Shown one piece after another: positions 17,690 through 29,370 of a stretch of DNA of 64,000 bases. The stretch's first letter is position 1; each line of letters opens with the position of its first letter. Below the pieces are notes generated by a model. It saw only the letters and a program-made list of their open reading frames with translations. It ran no database searches and was not told the origin of the DNA. Source of the stretch: Lysobacterales bacterium (GTDB taxonomy: Bacteria > Pseudomonadota > Gammaproteobacteria > Xanthomonadales > SZUA-5); assembly GCA_019187485.1 (NCBI GenBank), contig JABAQR010000028.1, forward strand, positions 1-64,000, written 5' to 3'. The translations under genes and the position numbers were made by a program.

Positions 17690-20488
17690 TCAGCGCGGTG
17701 CGACGCGGTTCGCCGCAGTACTGAAGCTGCGCCCGGCCGAGGGCGCACCGGCGCCGACGGCGAGATCCTCGAAGCGGTCGGCGAACAGCTCCGGGGCATC
17801 GCAGGCGTTGCGCGCGTAGACCCGCCAGTAATACGTGCTGCCGGCGTCGAGCGGATTCGTCGGCGCCCATTCGCGCGCGCGCACCACCGCGCTGGTCACC
17901 GGAATGGCGAAGCCCGGATCGGCCGCGATCTCGACCCGGTAATCGTAGCCGCTGCCATTCCAGCGCAAGGTCGGCTGCTGCGGCAGGTTGGTCGCGGCAT
18001 CGGGTGGATCCTGGAGTTGCGGTGCGATCGATGGCGAATCGGCGACATACACCGAGAATTGCCGTGTCCGGTGGATCCCGGGCGCATCCGCCGCAACGCT
18101 CAGCGGATACTCGCCACGAGGCACGCCAGCGCTGTTCAACCGGAGCAGGCTGGTGCCGGGCAGTTCCGCAAGCGTCGCCGGATCGAAGCTGACCACGCCG
18201 GGCGAGGGCCAGCCGCCGAGGTCCAGCGTCACCGGCTCCTCGAAGCCGAGCAGCGGCGTCAGCCCGATCTCGCGCTCCAGCGCCTGGCCCGCGCACAGCG
18301 AGGCGGTGCTCAGGTCGAGTGCGAGCGTGAACGCGGGCTCGCTGCTGCAGTTGCTGCACACCAGCGCGAAGTCCTGGTCGGTCTCGTCGCCGCTTCCGGG
18401 GACGCCATCGCCCGGCAGCGCGCGCGCCCGGACCTGCACCTCGACGAGATCGGCGATCCCCGCAGGCAGCAGCACTTGCTCTACATTGTTCAGCGCATCG
18501 GCGACCCCGCCGACCGGGGTGTAACCACCGGCGCGCTGGTTGCCGAGGTAGTCCGCACCATCGACGCGCACGCGCAGGTCGAGGTCGTTGACCAGCGCCG
18601 GATTCGCGCCCGGCGCGCCGGGGGCGTCGCTCCAGGTCACGGTGATGCGCACCGGCTGGCTCGCATCCGCGACCGTCCATTGCGCGTCGAAAGCAGCGCC
18701 GTCCTCATCGAGCACGCTGTCCTGGTCGAGCAGCACGCGCGCGCGACCGGCGCCCAGGCTGCGCTGCAAGTCCACGCGCCCCCAGCCCTCGTCGTGGTTC
18801 GGCACCGGTGGCGCGCCGGCGAGGTCGACCGCACCGTCGACCAACAAGGCCTTCAGCATCGCCGGGCTCGGTGTGGCACCGGCCCGCCGCGCGCGCCAGT
18901 CCTGCACCAGCAGCGCGACGAGGCCGGAGACCTGCGGCGCCGCCATGCTGGTGCCGCTGCACAACGCGTAGTCCGCGTTCGGCCCGCTCGTCGCGAGCGC
19001 GTCGGCGCAGTAGTTGGCGCCGCCCATGCGCCGTACCGAGGCGATCTCGGTACCGGGCGCGACCACGGTCGGCAGGAAACGCCCGTCCAGCGCCGGCCCG
19101 CGCGCGCTCGCGCCGTTGATCTCGTCGATGCGCGGGACCGGCCGCGCCGACAGCGAGTTGCCGACGACGATGACGTTCTTGGCCTCCTTCGGCGCGCTGA
19201 TGGTGCCCGGCTGGGGGCCGCCGTTGCCGGCCGAGAACACCAGCACGAAAGGCTCGCGCGGCTCGCTGTCGAAATCGCCGTCGCGCACGATGAAATCATG
19301 CGTGCGCGCGGACGCGCCGTAACCGAGCCCGAGCAACTCGTTGCTGTGCCAGGAATTGTTGCTGCCGATGGCGCCGAGCAGCAGCGCACGCTGGCTGAGC
19401 GACTGCCAACCACCCAGCGGTGGCCAACTGCCGCCGGGCGCACCACAGATCGGGTTCAAGGCGACCAGTTCCACCGCAGGCGCGATGCCGATGCCGTGGT
19501 GGAAACCGTTCACGTCGAGCGCGCCCGGGATCGCGCCGCTGCCGGCGATGATTCCGGCGACGTGGCTGCCGTGGCCGCCGGTGATGCGGTCGTCGCCGGG
19601 GTTGCCCGGCGCCGAATCGCAACCCGGATAGTCGTGGCCGGCGACGATCCGCGGCGCGAGTTCGGGATGGGCGTAGTCGATGCCGGTGTCGGTGACCGCC
19701 AGGCGCACGCCGCTGCCGTCGAGGCCGAGCGTGCCCAGGAAGTCGAGGTAATCCGGTGGCGGCGGGGCCGATTCGGGATCGAAACGGCCGGCCACGATCT
19801 GGCTCGCGAGTTCGTCGTCGAGGCCAGCGCGCGGCGACTGGTATTCCAGCCACAGCACCGCGGGCCATTGCTGCAGCGCGTCGAGCCGGGCGGCGTCGAT
19901 GCGCAGGTACAGGCTCAGCAGCGCGCGATCCGGTTGCGCCGGCGCGCTGCCGGTCAGCTCGCCGCCGAGCGCGGCGATTTCCGCGAGCAGCCAGGGCAAG
20001 CGACCGTCGTCGTAGGCCAGCAGGTGCAACTGGTCGATGCGGCCGCTGGCGTGGTCGAGTTCGCGGCTGCGCTTCCACGCCGGCGGCAGTTCGCCCTGCC
20101 AGCGCAGGCCGGGGATCTGCGCCGCGCGCTGCGCAGCGGCGCCATCGCCCCAGGCCAGCCAGGCGCGATGCGGGTAGTACTGCAGCGGGCGCAAGCCCGC
20201 GGCGAGCAAGCCGTCGCGCTCGCGCTGGCCGGGGGAGTCCGCGAACTGCAGCAAGCGCAGACGCTCGCCGCCGGCCAGCGGCGCGGCCGGCAGGGCCAGC
20301 GGGTCGACGCGTACACGGCCAAAGGACAGCTCGGGGCCAGCCGCGGCGGACCCGGCGGCGAGCGCCAGGCCCAGGGCCAGCCAGGCGAGGCTCCAAGGAA
20401 GGCCGCTGCAGCGCTCCTTTGCGTCCTCGCTCTTTCGCTTTGCGTCCTTTGCGTCCAACGCCTTCCGCGCCCCCAGCGCAGCGATCAC
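17690..20488 (-). CDS. secreted subtilisin-like serine protease (S8)
   Basis: Large exported peptidase of about 930 residues. The S8 catalytic triad is visible: Asp in LAVTDTGIDYAHPE, His in GGHGSHVAGIIAG, and Ser in SGTSMAAPQVSGLVALL. A P-domain-like/beta-sandwich region follows, then a fibronectin-like segment (PPDAATNLPQQPTLRW) and a C-terminal stretch with LFADRFEDL that resembles the FxxGFE tag of other exported proteins here. The N-terminus is odd: there is no ATG, candidate starts are TTG 20506, GTG 20488 and TTG 20458, and the first 20-30 residues (KALDAKDAKRKSEDAKER) are encoded by the GGACGCAAA word array. The hydrophobic signal segment WLALGLALAAGSAAAG follows. GTG 20488 is a compromise. 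Confidence 0.88.
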   Translation of the reverse strand: MIAALGARKALDAKDAKRKSEDAKERCSGLPWSLAWLALGLALAAGSAAAGPELSFGRVRVDPLALPAAPLAGGERLRLLQFADSPGQRERDGLLAAGLRPLQYYPHRAWLAWGDGAAAQRAAQIPGLRWQGELPPAWKRSRELDHASGRIDQLHLLAYDDGRLPWLLAEIAALGGELTGSAPAQPDRALLSLYLRIDAARLDALQQWPAVLWLEYQSPRAGLDDELASQIVAGRFDPESAPPPPDYLDFLGTLGLDGSGVRLAVTDTGIDYAHPELAPRIVAGHDYPGCDSAPGNPGDDRITGGHGSHVAGIIAGSGAIPGALDVNGFHHGIGIAPAVELVALNPICGAPGGSWPPLGGWQSLSQRALLLGAIGSNNSWHSNELLGLGYGASARTHDFIVRDGDFDSEPREPFVLVFSAGNGGPQPGTISAPKEAKNVIVVGNSLSARPVPRIDEINGASARGPALDGRFLPTVVAPGTEIASVRRMGGANYCADALATSGPNADYALCSGTSMAAPQVSGLVALLVQDWRARRAGATPSPAMLKALLVDGAVDLAGAPPVPNHDEGWGRVDLQRSLGAGRARVLLDQDSVLDEDGAAFDAQWTVADASQPVRITVTWSDAPGAPGANPALVNDLDLRVRVDGADYLGNQRAGGYTPVGGVADALNNVEQVLLPAGIADLVEVQVRARALPGDGVPGSGDETDQDFALVCSNCSSEPAFTLALDLSTASLCAGQALEREIGLTPLLGFEEPVTLDLGGWPSPGVVSFDPATLAELPGTSLLRLNSAGVPRGEYPLSVAADAPGIHRTRQFSVYVADSPSIAPQLQDPPDAATNLPQQPTLRWNGSGYDYRVEIAADPGFAIPVTSAVVRAREWAPTNPLDAGSTYYWRVYARNACDAPELFADRFEDLAVGAGAPSAGRSFSTAANRVAPR
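20413..20459 (-). repeat. word array, GGACGCAAA 9-mer, inside coding sequence
   Basis: On the minus strand this reads GGACGCAAAGGACGCAAAG, then CGAAAGAGCGA, then GGACGCAAAGG. It encodes the charged N-terminal segment of the S8 protease. No complementary arm is visible nearby. The word is identical to those at 16667-16773 and 31939-32065. Confidence 0.75.
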
Positions 20489-20497
20489 GTCATGGGT

Positions 20498-20571
20498 TCG
20501 CTTCAAACGTCCAGCCTCGCCACCCGCAGCGCATTCGCTTCGATGAACTCCCTGCGCGGTTCCACGGCCTC
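20498..20571 (-). repeat. duplicated gyrB 3' end
   Basis: This 74-bp stretch is a direct repeat of 20658-20731, the last codons and stop of gyrB, at an offset of 160 bp. About 70 of 74 positions agree. It still encodes [14 protein letters not shown] followed by ARLDV and a stop, against ANLDV in the true gene. The rest of the 160-bp unit has diverged. Confidence 0.9.
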
Positions 20572-20662
20572 GTCCCGGCCCCTCGGCACAGCCTCGGGGC
20601 GTTCGGCCTTGCGCCGCATGCGGCGCAGAAACCGCGCAGGTTGGCTGGCCGGGCGCATCGCT

Positions 20663-24350
<3,688 letters not shown>

Positions 24351-24411
24351 CCACAACAACGAGGCCGCAAGCGCGGCCCCGACGGTTCGCTTCGTTTCCG
24401 AACGAGCGCCC

Positions 24412-25512
24412 TCACAACCGCAACGGCATCACCACATGCCGCGTCGTCTCATCTCCTGGCGATTCGATCAACGCGCTGCTGGCGCCGTCGCGCAAACGGA
24501 TCCGCACCTCGCTGCTGTCCACCGCCGACAGCGCATCCAGCAGATAGTTGACATTGAAACCCACACTCAGTTTGTCGACCAGGGTCTGCGCCTCAACTTC
24601 CTCCATCGCCTCTTCCTGCTCCGGATTGTGCGCGATCACACGCAACACGCCGGGCTGCACCTCGATCTTCACGCCGCGGTATTTCTCGTTCGACAGGATC
24701 GCCGCGCGCGACAGCGCCTGACGGACGCTCTCGCGATCTACCTGAATGATCTTGTCTGCCCCGATCGGGATCACCGCCTCGTAGTCTGGGAAACGACCAT
24801 CGATCAGTTTCGAGACCACCACGCTGTCGGACAAACGGGCACGCAAATGGTTCTTCGAAAAGGCCAATTCCAGCGACGCATCGCCAACTTCGAGCAGACG
24901 TTGCAACTCCAACACGCCCTTGCGCGGCACGATCACCTGGCGGCGCAACTCGGACTCGCTCACACCTGCTGTTTCCGCCAGCGCCAGCCGATGACCGTCG
25001 GTCGCCACGGTGCGCAAGCCCTTGTTGCGCAGCTCCACCAGCAGTCCATTGAGGTAATAGCGCACATCCTGGAGCGCCATTGCGAAGGTACTGCGCGCGA
25101 GAAGTTTCTTGAAACTGCCCTGATCGATTTCGATGCGCTCCTGCACATCGCCCGCCTCGGTGACCGGAAACTGGCTTGCCGGCAAGCTTGCCAGCGAGTA
25201 GCGGGACCGCGCACTTGCCAGGCGTACGCGCTCACCGTCCTGCTTCAGATCGATCCTCGAACCGTCCGGCAAAGCCTTGACGATGTCGAAGAGCTTGCGC
25301 GCCGACACCGTGGTTTCACCCTCCGCCGCCGTCTCCACCGCAACTTGCGCCGAGAGTTCGACTTCCAGGTCGCTGGTCGTGAATCTTGCGATCCCGTCTT
25401 CGACGCGAATCAACACATTCGCCAGCACCGGCAAGGTCTGGCGTCTTTCGACTACGCCAACCACTTGCTGCAGGGGCCGCAAGAGGGCTTCTCGCTGGAT
25501 GCTGAATCGCAT
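24412..25512 (-). CDS. dnaN: DNA polymerase III beta sliding clamp
   Basis: Beta clamp of 366 residues, the standard length, starting MRFSIQREALLRPLQQVVGVVERRQTLPVL in family-typical fashion (shown here in two overlapping parts: MRFSIQREALLRPLQQ and VVERRQTLPVLANVLI). The three clamp domains are recognisable, with DGHRLA near residue 173 and the C-terminal HVVMPLRL that matches the usual H-V-V-M-P-M-R-L. It encircles DNA and tethers polymerase III. It lies between the origin region and recF, 61 bases upstream of recF. Confidence 0.98.
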   Translation of the reverse strand: MRFSIQREALLRPLQQVVGVVERRQTLPVLANVLIRVEDGIARFTTSDLEVELSAQVAVETAAEGETTVSARKLFDIVKALPDGSRIDLKQDGERVRLASARSRYSLASLPASQFPVTEAGDVQERIEIDQGSFKKLLARSTFAMALQDVRYYLNGLLVELRNKGLRTVATDGHRLALAETAGVSESELRRQVIVPRKGVLELQRLLEVGDASLELAFSKNHLRARLSDSVVVSKLIDGRFPDYEAVIPIGADKIIQVDRESVRQALSRAAILSNEKYRGVKIEVQPGVLRVIAHNPEQEEAMEEVEAQTLVDKLSVGFNVNYLLDALSAVDSSEVRIRLRDGASSALIESPGDETTRHVVMPLRL

Positions 25513-25742
25513 GGTGCCACCGCTCCTTCTTGTTTCTGTTTTTGCATGTCCAAGACGGATGAGGATGATGAGTCCCGTCTGTTCCTGTGAATTTCCGATA
25601 ACTCATTGAACCCGCAAATAAAATAGCCCCGTATGGCTGTGCGTCCCGGCACCTGTGGGCTGGGGACGAATTGTGGACAAAGCGTTGTCCACCGACCAAC
25701 ACGGACTTATCCACAGATTTTCGCAACTCCGCCAGCAGTTGC
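25513..25742. other. probable chromosomal origin oriC
   Basis: The 230-bp dnaA-dnaN gap is markedly less GC-rich than its surroundings, with an AT-rich stretch at about 25590-25632. Three DnaA-box-like sequences cluster at its dnaA end: TTATCCACA (25707-25715, perfect), TTGTCCACA on the minus strand (25672-25680) and TTGTCCACC (25685-25693). An origin at this position is usual in Xanthomonadales and Pseudomonas, and the parS sites close by agree. Confidence 0.8.
25672..25715. promoter_or_regulatory. DnaA-box cluster
   Basis: Three 9-mers in 44 bp: minus-strand TTGTCCACA, plus-strand TTGTCCACC, plus-strand TTATCCACA. The last is the consensus high-affinity box. Confidence 0.8.
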
Positions 25743-27083
25743 TCATACGCTCAGCAACCGAACCAGTTTCTCCCAGTCCTCGCGCATCCGCGCATCGGTG
25801 TCGACCAACTCGCGCATCAGCTTGCAGGCGTGCAACACGGTGGTGTGATCGCGACCGCCGAAGGCCTGCCCGATCTCCGGCAGGCTGTGCGGAGTCAGTT
25901 CCTTGGCCAGCGCCATCGCCATCTGCCGCGGTCGCACCACCATCCGGTTGCGTTTCTTGCCGAGCAGGTCGGACAGCGTCACGCGGTGGTAGTCGGAGAC
26001 CGTCTTCTGGATGTTCGACAGCGAAATCTGCTGCTCGTGTTGTCGCAGCACGTCGCGCAACGTGGACTGCGCGAACGCGAGGTCGACTGCAGCGCGTCCG
26101 AGCAGGTTCGCGTGCGCGTGCAGGGTGTTCAACGCGCCCTCCAGCTCGCGCACGTTCGAGCGCATGCGCCGCGCGATGTACTGCGCGACCTCCTCGTCCA
26201 GGCGCATGCCGGCGACCTGCGCCTTCTGCAGCAGGATCGCAACCCGGGTTTCGAAGTCCGGCGGGTCGACGGCCACGCTGATGCCCCAGCCGAAGCGCGA
26301 CTTCAGCCGCGGCTCGAGCTTGTCGACCTCCTTGGGATAGCGGTCGCAGGTCATCACGATCTGCTGTTTGGCGTCGTAGAGCGCGTTGAACAGGTGGAAG
26401 AACTCCTCCTGCGTGCGGTCCTTGCCGGCGAGGAACTGGATGTCGTCGATCAGCAGCGCGTCGACCGTGCGGTAGATGCGTTTGAACTCGTCCCAGCGGC
26501 CCTGCTGCATCGCATGCATCATCGCCCGGATGAACTCCTCCGAACGCACGTACAGCACTTTCGCGACGGGGTTGTTCTCGACGATCAGGTTGCCGGCGGC
26601 GTGCAGCAGATGGGTCTTTCCCAGGCCCGTGCCGCCGTACAGCAGGAAGGGGTTGTAGGCCTGTCCGGGTTTCAGCGCGACCTGCAGTGCGGTCGCGCGT
26701 GCGAGCTGGTTGGACTTGCCCTCGACGAAGTTGTCGAAGCGGTAACGCGCGTCGAGTTTGCTCTGGAAGCGCTCGCCCGCGCCACCTTGCGGCGCCTGGA
26801 CGGGACGCTCGCCGGGTACCGCCGCCGCTTCCAGCTCGTGTGCCCCGAGTTCCAGGCGCACCTCGATCACGCCCGGATCGAGCAGCGCCACCAACTCACG
26901 GATACGCACAAGGTAGAGTTTGGAAACTTTCTCTGCGACGAAGCGGTTCGGCGCGAGCAGCAACAGGTTGCCGCCCTTGGACCGCGCCTGCAGCGGTTTC
27001 AGCCAAGTTTGCACGTCCTCGGAGGACAACTCCGTGCCGAGGCGGTCGAGCGCCCTTTTCCAAGCCTTGTGCATATCGATCAT
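25743..27083 (-). CDS. dnaA: chromosomal replication initiator DnaA
   Basis: Replication initiator, about 446 residues. Domain I opens with [21 protein letters not shown]; the AAA+ core starts near residue 105 ([15 protein letters not shown]) with Walker [10 protein letters not shown] and Walker [13 protein letters not shown]; the C-terminal DNA-binding domain contains [16 protein letters not shown] (about 410-425). The ATG at 27083 (MIDMHKAW) and the ATG at 27074 (MHKAW) are both possible; the open frame reaches 27176 without homology. It precedes oriC, dnaN, recF and gyrB on the same strand. The rpmH-rnpA-yidC cluster often found on the other side of dnaA is absent. Confidence 0.98.
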   Translation of the reverse strand: MIDMHKAWKRALDRLGTELSSEDVQTWLKPLQARSKGGNLLLLAPNRFVAEKVSKLYLVRIRELVALLDPGVIEVRLELGAHELEAAAVPGERPVQAPQGGAGERFQSKLDARYRFDNFVEGKSNQLARATALQVALKPGQAYNPFLLYGGTGLGKTHLLHAAGNLIVENNPVAKVLYVRSEEFIRAMMHAMQQGRWDEFKRIYRTVDALLIDDIQFLAGKDRTQEEFFHLFNALYDAKQQIVMTCDRYPKEVDKLEPRLKSRFGWGISVAVDPPDFETRVAILLQKAQVAGMRLDEEVAQYIARRMRSNVRELEGALNTLHAHANLLGRAAVDLAFAQSTLRDVLRQHEQQISLSNIQKTVSDYHRVTLSDLLGKKRNRMVVRPRQMAMALAKELTPHSLPEIGQAFGGRDHTTVLHACKLMRELVDTDARMREDWEKLVRLLSV

Positions 27084-27188
27084 GAATCGGCGCAGCGTAC
27101 GCGCCCGGATCGTGGAGGATAGGCGGCGCGCGCGGCGCGCGGTAGGAGCATCGTCCGGGACGGAGCCGCGATCCATGGCCGCCCGCGC

Positions 27189-27211
27189 CTCGCCCGAAGC
27201 GGGCGAGTTTT
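27189..27211 (+). terminator. rho-independent terminator-like hairpin, no gene assigned
   Basis: CTCGCCCG-AAG-CGGGCGAG forms an 8-bp stem with a 3-base loop, followed directly by TTTT on the plus strand. No plus-strand gene ends here; dnaA is transcribed away from it. It could end a short unannotated transcript from the 27084-27188 region. Confidence 0.55.
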
Positions 27212-27300
27212 CGTCATCCGGTGGTCAGCCGGGCAGCGGTGCCATGCGTTCTCATGCACGGCATCCGTCGCCAGATCCGGGCTGGACGGAGGAGACCGTC

Positions 27301-27384
27301 ATGCGATTGCTGATCTCGCTGGGAATCGCGATGTTCATGGTTGCGCTGGACTGGGCCTCGACCGGCGTCGAGCGCCAGGTCTGA
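27301..27384 (+). CDS. 27-residue hydrophobic peptide candidate
   Basis: Very short open frame, MRLLISLGIAMFMVALDWAS followed by TGVERQV. It has one potential membrane segment (about residues 3-17). A strong ribosome binding site, GGAGGAGA, lies seven bases before the ATG. It ends 18 bases before the convergent FAH gene. No family is recognised; the support is the ribosome binding site plus the membrane-like composition. Confidence 0.4.
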   Translation: MRLLISLGIAMFMVALDWASTGVERQV

Positions 27385-27402
27385 CGCGGCGTTCACCATG
27401 AT

Positions 27403-28389
27403 TCAGACCGACCAGCGCACGATCTCCTGCTCGATCGCGCCGAAAATGCTGTGGCCGGCCTCATCGAACATCTCGATGCGCACGCGCTGACCGAAGCGCA
27501 GGAAAGGCGTGGTCGGCCTGCCATGGCGGATGGTTTCGAGCATGCGCTTCTCCGCCAGGCAGGAGGCGCCGACCGACTCATCCTGGTTGGCGACGGTGCC
27601 CGAACCGACGATCGTTCCGGCGATCAGGTTGCGGGTCTTCGCGGCGTGCGCGACCAATTGCGCGAAATTGAACTGCATGTCGGTGCCGGCATCGGGCTGG
27701 CCAAAGAGTGTGCCGTCGATGTGGGTGACGAGGCGACGATGCAACACCGAATCTTTCCAGTACCCGGTGAGCTCATCCGGGGTGACCAGCACCGGAGACA
27801 GCGCCGAACGCGGTTTGCTCTGCAGGAAACCGAAGCCCTTGGCGAGCTCGTCTGGGATCAGGTTGCGCAGCGAGACGTCGTTGACCAGGCCGACCAATTG
27901 GATGCGATCTGCGGCCTGCGCCGGCGTCGAAGCCATCGGCACGTCGTCGGTGATCACCACCACCTCGGCCTCGAGGTCGATGCCATAGTCCTCGCTGACC
28001 ACCTGCACCGGATCGCGCGGGCCAAGGAAGGCGGCACTGGTGGCCTGGTACATCAACGGGTCGACGTAGAAGCTCTGCGGCACCTCGGCCTTGCGTGCGC
28101 GCCGCACACGCTCGACGTGCGGCAGGTAGGCGCTGCCATCGACGAATTCATAGGCGCGTGGCAGCGGCGCCGCGAACTCGTCGAAATCGACCGCGAAAGC
28201 GGCATGCGCACGGCCCTGGTCGAGCGCTTCGCAGACCGCGTTCAGGCGCGGTGCGACCTCTGACCAGCCGTCCAGTGCCTGTTGCAGCGTGGCTGCGATC
28301 GAGCCCACCTCGACCGCGTACTTGAGGTCGCGCGAGACCACCACCAGCGTGCCGTCGCGGCCGCCGCGCTTGAGCGAGCCAAGTTTCAT
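27403..28389 (-). CDS. fumarylacetoacetate hydrolase-family enzyme
   Basis: Protein of 328 residues with the FAH fold. Metal-binding and catalytic stretches include YGIDLEAEVVVITDD (about residues 130-144), VNDVSLRNLIPDE and FGFLQSKPRSALSPVLVTPDE (about 175-205), and a C-terminal GSGTVANQDE and IEMFDEAGHSIFGAIEQ. Members cleave carbon-carbon bonds in acylpyruvates or fumarylacetoacetate during aromatic amino acid breakdown. The residues 80-110 stretch (YEFVDGSAYLPHVERVRRARKAE) is typical of the bacterial FAH group that acts in tyrosine catabolism. No homogentisate dioxygenase gene is adjacent. Divergent from tetR. Confidence 0.87.
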   Translation of the reverse strand: MKLGSLKRGGRDGTLVVVSRDLKYAVEVGSIAATLQQALDGWSEVAPRLNAVCEALDQGRAHAAFAVDFDEFAAPLPRAYEFVDGSAYLPHVERVRRARKAEVPQSFYVDPLMYQATSAAFLGPRDPVQVVSEDYGIDLEAEVVVITDDVPMASTPAQAADRIQLVGLVNDVSLRNLIPDELAKGFGFLQSKPRSALSPVLVTPDELTGYWKDSVLHRRLVTHIDGTLFGQPDAGTDMQFNFAQLVAHAAKTRNLIAGTIVGSGTVANQDESVGASCLAEKRMLETIRHGRPTTPFLRFGQRVRIEMFDEAGHSIFGAIEQEIVRWSV

Positions 28390-28514
28390 GGACGGGATCC
28401 ATCATGAGGAGGCCGCAGTCTTGGGGGCAAAGCGGGAGGGCGCAAGGGCCGGAGCGGTGGCCGCATCGGCGGGGCACGGCACTCCCCGGGGAGCGGACGA
28501 CGCACAGAGAGTTG

Positions 28515-28544
28515 TTGACATAGTGTCAGTAAATGACCTATCGT
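28515..28544 (+). promoter_or_regulatory. tetR promoter with overlapping operator
   Basis: A TTGACA (28515-28520) and TATCGT (28539-28544) are separated by 18 bp, nine bases before the tetR start. The perfect palindrome TGACA-TAG-TGTCA (28516-28528) overlaps the -35 box. This is the layout of an autorepressed TetR gene. Confidence 0.7.
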
Positions 28545-28552
28545 ATCAACCC

Positions 28553-29191
28553 ATGAACTACATTGCCGAACGCCGCCAGGAAGAAAAGGAAGCGCGCCGA
28601 CGCCAGATCGTCGACGCCGCCGAGGAAGCCATGCAGGACACGCCGTGGGAGGCGTTGACCATCGACCAGGTGGCGCGCCGGGCGCGCCTGTCTCGGGCGC
28701 TGGTGTACGTCTACTTCAAGGACAAGTTCGACCTGCACTGCGCAATCGCCGAGCGTGCGCTGAAACTGCTGGGCGAACGCTTCGAACAGGCAGCGATGCG
28801 ACCGGGCAGCGGTATCGACAAGGTCGAGTCGCTCGGCCGTTCCTACGTTGCCTTTGCGCACGAATTCCCGCATTACTTCAGCGCGCTGGCCCGTTTCGAG
28901 GCGCACGAGTTCACCGAGGTGCCGCACGAGAGCAACGAGGAAGCCTGCATGGCCGCTGGCCAGGCGGTGCACGAGATCATGGTGCGCTGCATCGAGGCCG
29001 GTGTCGCCGATGGCAGCATCCGCGCCGACCTCGGCAATCCCTACCTGACCAGCGTGACCCTGTGGGGCTTCATGCACGGGATCATCCAGATCGGCCAGAC
29101 CAAGGCCAACATGCTGGCCAAGGACGGCATCAGCACCCAGGCGCTGGTGGCGCACGCGCTGAAGATGGCGATGCTGGGGATGACGCCGTGA
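28553..29191 (+). CDS. TetR-family transcriptional regulator
   Basis: Repressor of 212 residues. The N-terminal helix-turn-helix runs through RRRQIVDAAEEAMQDTPWEALTIDQ in two parts (RRRQIVDAAEEAM; ALTIDQVARRARLSRALVYV) ending in YFKDKFDL, about residues 15-62. The C-terminal ligand domain is unassigned. It is followed on the same strand by a tolC-like, adaptor and RND pump gene, the usual context for a repressor that responds to a pump substrate. Matching palindromes before this gene and before the tolC-like gene suggest that it represses both. The ATG at 28553 fits the promoter; the longer frame from 28289 overlaps the divergent FAH gene. Confidence 0.92.
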   Translation: MNYIAERRQEEKEARRRQIVDAAEEAMQDTPWEALTIDQVARRARLSRALVYVYFKDKFDLHCAIAERALKLLGERFEQAAMRPGSGIDKVESLGRSYVAFAHEFPHYFSALARFEAHEFTEVPHESNEEACMAAGQAVHEIMVRCIEAGVADGSIRADLGNPYLTSVTLWGFMHGIIQIGQTKANMLAKDGISTQALVAHALKMAMLGMTP

Positions 29192-29214
29192 CCGGCGCGC
29201 CGCACCGCACCCGC

Positions 29215-29280
29215 TGTGGGAGCAGGCTTACCCAGCGACCCGAGGCGCCTCGCGGTGGCGGGATGAACCCGTTCCCACGG
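29215..29280. repeat. REP-like palindromic element
   Basis: Imperfect 66-bp palindrome between tetR and the efflux genes. The left end TGTGGGAGCAGGCTTACCC pairs with the right end GGGATGAACCCGTTCCCAC, and the centre is the perfect palindrome CGAGGCGCCTCG (29241-29252). The GTGGGAGC start is typical of REP elements in Pseudomonas and Xanthomonadaceae. The element may act as a transcription attenuator or RNA stabiliser. Confidence 0.7.
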
Positions 29281-29334
29281 TCGGTCTCCGATGATGGTCG
29301 CACCGTGCCCCAACTCTTTTATTTGCCCCGAGTT

Positions 29335-29345
29335 TGACAGGTGTC
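29335..29345 (+). promoter_or_regulatory. probable TetR operator of the efflux operon
   Basis: TGACA-G-GTGTC (TGACAGGTGTC) has the same half-sites as the palindrome at 28516-28528 and also overlaps a TTGACA (29334-29339). It lies 26 bases before the tolC-like start. No convincing -10 box was seen. Confidence 0.55.
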
Positions 29346-29370
29346 TAAGCACTCGACATTTCACCAGATC

